From positions 1 through 9,283 of the forward strand of contig SXIZ01000094.1 in NCBI GenBank assembly GCA_005779525.1: a stretch of 9,283 bases of DNA. The letters are read 5' to 3'. Positions 7,089 to 9,283 of this stretch are shown piece by piece. The number at the start of each line of letters is the position of its first letter. The stretch's first letter is position 1. The notes under the pieces were generated by a model. That model saw nothing but the letters and a program-made list of their open reading frames with translations. It searched no databases and had not been told where the DNA came from. Made by a program: the position numbers and the translations under genes. Source of the DNA: Methylococcaceae bacterium (GTDB lineage Bacteria > Pseudomonadota > Gammaproteobacteria > Methylococcales > Methylomonadaceae).

Positions 7089-7133
7089 ATGTGCGACAGC
7101 GTACCGATTTAACATTCAAGATGCAGCTAAAGT
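7089..7133 (+). promoter_or_regulatory. Predicted promoter of the BON/DUF883/holin operon with ATGTKCG dyad (site 4)
   Basis: The dyad GTGCG-ACAG-CGTAC (7091-7104) is preceded by AT and followed by CGA. Its last C begins a -35-like CCGATT (7104-7109). An 18-nt spacer, one longer than in the other four, leads to TAAAGT (7128-7133). The predicted start is near 7140, so the leader is about 190 nt. A short hairpin CTGCT-TAG-AGCAG lies at 7154-7166 within that leader. Confidence 0.65.
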
Positions 7134-7327
7134 AGTATCAAGGTAAAAAACCGCTGCTTAGAGCAGTAACGTTATTTACTGGATGTTAGCGTTGCCGTAT
7201 TTACGTCATATACCTCGTTAAAGGTTATAAGGCGGCCTAGCCTCTTGATGTCTGTTGTGATTACGTGAATTTTGGTACGAATCAACTCAGGCATAATCTT
7301 GATTGTTCACCTGTTGGAGATAGTCTT

Positions 7328-7642
7328 ATGAAAATTTTTACTCAATTAATGACCGCGTTTGTTTTTGCGTTTTTGTTAACTACGGTCGTGGGGTGCGCCT
7401 CAACGGCAAAACATGAGGGTACGGGCGAATATGTGGATGACAGCGTATTAACTACCAAAGTCAAAGCGGTGCTGTTCGATGATCCCAGTTTAAGATCGGG
7501 CGAAATCAACGTTGAAACCTTTAAAGGCATCGTACAACTTAGTGGCTTTGTAAATTCCAAAGCTGATATTAACCGCGCAGTCACTGTTGTCCGTGGCGTC
7601 AGTGGCGTGAAATCTGTAAAGAACGATATGCGTCTAAAATAA
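7328..7642 (+). CDS. Small BON-domain lipoprotein
   Basis: From the ATG at 7328 the protein has 104 residues; this start has GGAG 8 nt upstream and opens directly into a signal peptide. An in-frame earlier start at 7265 would add 21 residues before the signal and is rejected. The lipobox is V-V-G-C with Cys23 as the lipidation site. Residues about 35-104 form one BON domain: DDSVLTTKVKAVLFDDPSL, then INVETFKGIVQLSGFVNS, then the VRGVSGVKSVKNDM end. This compact lipoprotein BON type is common in gammaproteobacterial stress operons and is likely periplasmic, binding membrane or cell-wall surfaces. It is first in an operon with the DUF883 gene (7656), the holin-family gene and the YqjK-position gene. 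The BON domain resembles that of the gene at 4954-5544, but the spacer is absent, so they are paralogues with different reach. Confidence 0.88.
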   Translation: MKIFTQLMTAFVFAFLLTTVVGCASTAKHEGTGEYVDDSVLTTKVKAVLFDDPSLRSGEINVETFKGIVQLSGFVNSKADINRAVTVVRGVSGVKSVKNDMRLK

Positions 7643-7655
7643 CGGAGAAATGATT

Positions 7656-7886
7656 ATGCAACCTTTAGAAAAAACCTTAAATTCTGTTAATGAAGTCGTA
7701 GAAGACATTGCGAGTGCGGCTAACCAGGTGCAAGAAGCTATTAGTGCTAAAAGTGATGCGTTACTGACGGCCGAACAGAAGCTGATGAAGAATTGCCATC
7801 GCTACGTGCAAGACAATCCCTTTCGCTCCTTAGGCATTGCGGTCGCTGCAGGTTTCGTCTTTAGCCGCTTACTTAGCGGACGCTGA
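7656..7886 (+). CDS. DUF883 (ElaB/YqjD/YgaM-like) tail-anchored membrane protein
   Basis: The protein has 76 residues from the ATG at 7656, which has GGAG 8 nt upstream; the ATG at 7650 is only 2 nt from the same GGAG and is rejected. Residues 1-45 form an amphipathic helical stretch with Val, Ala and Gln (SVNEVVEDIASAANQVQEAI). The C-terminus is the family signature: a charged-to-aromatic YVQDNPFRSLG, a hydrophobic segment (about 58-71, GIAVAAGFVFSRLL) and a basic end SGR. In E. coli, ElaB, YqjD and YgaM are inner-membrane C-tail-anchored proteins, some of them bound to ribosomes in stationary phase. It follows the BON gene by 13 nt and precedes the holin gene by 13 nt, as in the yqjD-yqjE order. 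Confidence 0.83.
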   Translation: MQPLEKTLNSVNEVVEDIASAANQVQEAISAKSDALLTAEQKLMKNCHRYVQDNPFRSLGIAVAAGFVFSRLLSGR

Positions 7887-7899
7887 AAGCGCTAGACTG

Positions 7900-8316
7900 A
7901 TGAAAGCGGAAGACTCTGCAGCAGCCCCCGCGTCTACTGTCAGTGATTTGTCACTATTACGCGATCTAGAGGCTTGTTGGCAGGAATTAAGCAATTTGCT
8001 GCATACTCGCTTACGATTAAGTTTCTTAGAATTACAGTTGGCTGGGCTGAGCCTCGCCCATATGCTCTGTGCTGCAATTTTGCTGGCATTGACTTTGAGT
8101 GGCGCCTGGCTGGGCTTAATGTTGGCGGTTGCGCTCTTCTTGTGTGAACATGGCTTGTCGGCCAGCAGCGCAGTGCTACTGGTCGTGGCCTTCAGTTTAT
8201 GCCTTAGCCTAGTGCTATTAGGCATTATCCGTCGTAAAAGCCAATACCTGAAATTTCCTGCAACTCAAAGCAGCTTTTCTACAGCTGCGCTTAAAGCCAC
8301 CTCACATGATCCCTAG
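7900..8316 (+). CDS. YqjE-like holin-family (phage holin 3_6 type) membrane protein
   Basis: The protein has 138 residues from the ATG at 7900. The frame is open upstream, overlapping the DUF883 gene, but only through a TTG at 7837 whose product does not fit. Residues 15-45 carry an amphipathic stretch (SLLRDLEACWQELSNLLHTRLRLSFLELQ) typical of the YqjE family. Two transmembrane helices follow, at about 50-82 and 89-110, with RRK on the cytoplasmic side. The family was named after a phage holin match, but chromosomal members next to DUF883 genes are thought to be stress-related inner-membrane proteins, not lysis proteins. No lysis or phage gene is nearby. The Shine-Dalgarno is weak, so translation may depend on the upstream gene. 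It overlaps the next gene by 11 nt. Confidence 0.8.
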   Translation: MKAEDSAAAPASTVSDLSLLRDLEACWQELSNLLHTRLRLSFLELQLAGLSLAHMLCAAILLALTLSGAWLGLMLAVALFLCEHGLSASSAVLLVVAFSLCLSLVLLGIIRRKSQYLKFPATQSSFSTAALKATSHDP

Positions 8317-8614
8317 CAAATCCTTACATGCAGAAATTCTTAACGCTCAGCTGCAACTGCAAATGCAGGATAAGCTGCTCAGTGAGCGCTACGTTGCACT
8401 GACCGATAATGTGCCGCAGTATCTTAGCTCCAGCTCCAGTTTATTGCTGGCGGGTGGGGTGGGGTTTATTTTGGGCGAACTCAGTCCAACTGTAGAGGAG
8501 CGTTTTGCGGTCAATAATACCCAGGCCCAGCAGGCTAGTCCGTTGCTCAAAGCTTTGGACTTAATCAATTTTCTAAATTCAGTTTATGCGGCTATTGCTA
8601 CAGGGCTGCGCTAA
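8306..8614 (+). CDS. Small membrane protein in the YqjK position (unrecognised family)
   Basis: This 102-residue protein begins inside the 3' end of the holin-family gene (11-nt overlap), so it should be translated by coupling. The start ATG has no clear Shine-Dalgarno. Residues 1-35 are charged and Gln/Leu-rich (LNAQLQLQMQDKLLSERYVA), probably a helix. Residues about 40-58 form a short glycine-rich hydrophobic segment (LLLAGGVGFILGEL). A second hydrophobic stretch is near 80-101. The layout (charged helix, then a Gly-rich membrane segment) and its position after DUF883 and YqjE-like genes resemble E. coli yqjK, but I see no strong sequence match. The last gene of the operon, it converges on the frame at 8616 with only one base between the stop codons. 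Confidence 0.72.
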   Translation: MIPSKSLHAEILNAQLQLQMQDKLLSERYVALTDNVPQYLSSSSSLLLAGGVGFILGELSPTVEERFAVNNTQAQQASPLLKALDLINFLNSVYAAIATGLR

Positions 8615-8629
8615 TTTACTGCTTAGCGC
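8608..8629. terminator. Perfect 7-bp hairpin overlapping both convergent stop codons
   Basis: GCGCTAA (8608-8614) pairs with TTAGCGC (8623-8629) around an 8-nt loop. The stop codon of the plus-strand gene is in the left arm, and the stop of the minus-strand frame is in the loop. No U-tract follows on either strand, so it may stabilise 3' ends rather than terminate. Confidence 0.4.
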
Positions 8630-9110
8630 GTAACTCTGCATTTTGGGTGCCTAGCCGCGCTTGGTCGATAAAGCACCATAAATGTTGCTGATTGATAAAC
8701 CCATGAGTCAGCAAGACGCCTGGGTCCGTCTGCAGTACCCAATAGGGATTATTCGCAGAAGAATGTTGTAAGTGGCGCAGTTCCATATGCAGCGCAGCAT
8801 TCAATACTGTTTCTCATCTCGCACCTGTAGCCACTAAACCTGTATTGAGCTGAGTTTGCTTTTGTTGTTGCATGGCACTGGTTAACCAACCGGGATTGGC
8901 CGCACATACTTTAGCTTGCGTGGCGGGTGGTAATGTTTGCAGTCTATGAAAGTGCTTGGGGCCTCGTTCTAGGATTAAGGTGTCGACTTGGCGCTGCCCC
9001 TGATCGTCAATTTCCACAAATCCCAAAGTATAGTCATGCTCCTTGCTGGTCAATAAATTTGCATTAGCACAGTTAGCACTAAAGCCGTGTTCACAAGGAG
9101 TATCCGTCAC
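8616..9110 (-). pseudogene. Unrecognised reading frame interrupted by one in-frame TGA
   Basis: Two minus-strand frames, 8814-9110 (98 codons from GTG) and 8616-8804, are in the same phase. They are separated by a single TGA (8816-8814) and three sense codons (GAA-ACA-GTA), so together they form one frame of about 163 residues with one stop. Single transitions from Arg CGA, or changes from Trp or Cys codons, would give it. Nothing before the stop (VATGAR) or after it (ETVLNAALHMELRHLQ) suggests a frameshift. The protein is soluble-looking, Gln- and His-rich, with DYTLGFVEIDDQGQ near its start; I do not recognise the family. The GTG start at 9110 has no Shine-Dalgarno, and the frame extends upstream to a stop near 9159 with no ATG, so the 5' end also looks eroded. 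A decayed gene is most likely; recoding of the TGA is a remote alternative. Confidence 0.45.
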
Positions 9111-9191
9111 GCGCGTGCGAAAGTGAGGGGTTGAAGAACAGGCGTTTAATAACTGATGTTACGCAGATCGTTTTTTTGTAGCATAGAAAAA

Positions 9192-9283
9192 TCATGCTGA
9201 GTCGCTATCGCGACGTTGTTCTAATCGGGTTCTCGCACCCGAGGGCGAAATACTTTCTTTTGCTCCGCCTCGGCAACTGCTCC
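9192..9283 (-). other. Right-edge fragment, open frame without start, nature unclear
   Basis: Two minus-strand frames are open to the window edge: one ends at 9221 after KKVFRPRVREPD, and the other ends at 9192 after RTRLEQRRDSDSA. Arg/Ser-rich readings like the second are often spurious translations of repeated intergenic DNA rather than proteins. A short CGGGT/ACCCG hairpin lies at 9226-9241. An AGCAT/ATGCT pair around AGAAAAATC lies at 9180-9198. No gene is called. Bases 9111-9179 hold nothing else recognisable except a T7 run. Confidence 0.3.

Noticed and set aside
7869..8225. Minus-strand open frame opposite the holin-family gene
   Set aside because: Its Ser/Lys/Ala-rich translation mirrors the hydrophobic codons of the real gene; no start signal.
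7900..8316. Prophage or lysis cassette suggested by the holin-family match
   Set aside because: No endolysin, integrase or structural phage gene is present, and the DUF883/YqjE gene order is a chromosomal one.
1..9283. CRISPR arrays, tRNA or rRNA genes, insertion sequences
   Set aside because: No regularly spaced direct repeats, no cloverleaf or rRNA-like stretches, and no transposase or terminal inverted repeats were seen.

Overview
The window looks like a piece of a gammaproteobacterial chromosome with moderate to low GC. The evidence is Gram-negative envelope genes (an OmpA-type porin, lipoproteins with lipoboxes, a DUF1207 outer-membrane protein), Shine-Dalgarno-led starts and a YqjD/YqjE-type membrane operon. 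An environmental or aquatic lineage fits this gene set, but the genus cannot be fixed from the sequence.

Layout. The left edge carries the C-terminal part of a magnesium-type P-type ATPase (1-1122, +). It converges on a transglutaminase-like protease gene (1216-2079, -). Next comes a small His-rich SmbP-like periplasmic metal-binding protein (2219-2536, -). A 650-bp intergenic region with two divergent promoters leads to a PRC-barrel lipoprotein (3186-3725, +). This gene converges on a translationally coupled minus-strand pair: a BON-domain lipoprotein (4954-5544) followed by a DUF1207 outer-membrane barrel (3824-4954). An OmpA-family protein with a thrombospondin type-3 linker follows (5752-6819, -). 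It is divergent from a tight four-gene operon (7328-8614, +): BON lipoprotein, DUF883 (ElaB/YqjD-like), YqjE-like holin-family protein, and a small membrane protein in the YqjK position. The right end holds a minus-strand reading frame interrupted by an in-frame TGA (8616-9110) and a fragment of unclear nature running off the window.

Main discovery. Five separate transcription units (smbP-like, PRC-barrel lipoprotein, BON lipoprotein/DUF1207, OmpA, BON/DUF883/holin) each carry one copy of the same imperfect dyad, always oriented toward the gene. The dyad reads ATGTKCG, then N2-A-N, then roughly SRNAC, then NGA. In all five, the last C of the dyad starts a -35-like hexamer, and a TAnnnT -10-like hexamer follows after 17 nt (18 nt in one case). 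With standard sigma-70 numbering, the dyad is centred at about -41.5, the position of a class II activator. The window therefore appears to contain most of an envelope/stress regulon under one unidentified regulator. Its members put BON, PRC-barrel, OmpA, DUF1207, DUF883 and metal-binding proteins on the outer membrane, in the periplasm and on the inner membrane. The ATPase, the transglutaminase and the right-end frame have no such site.
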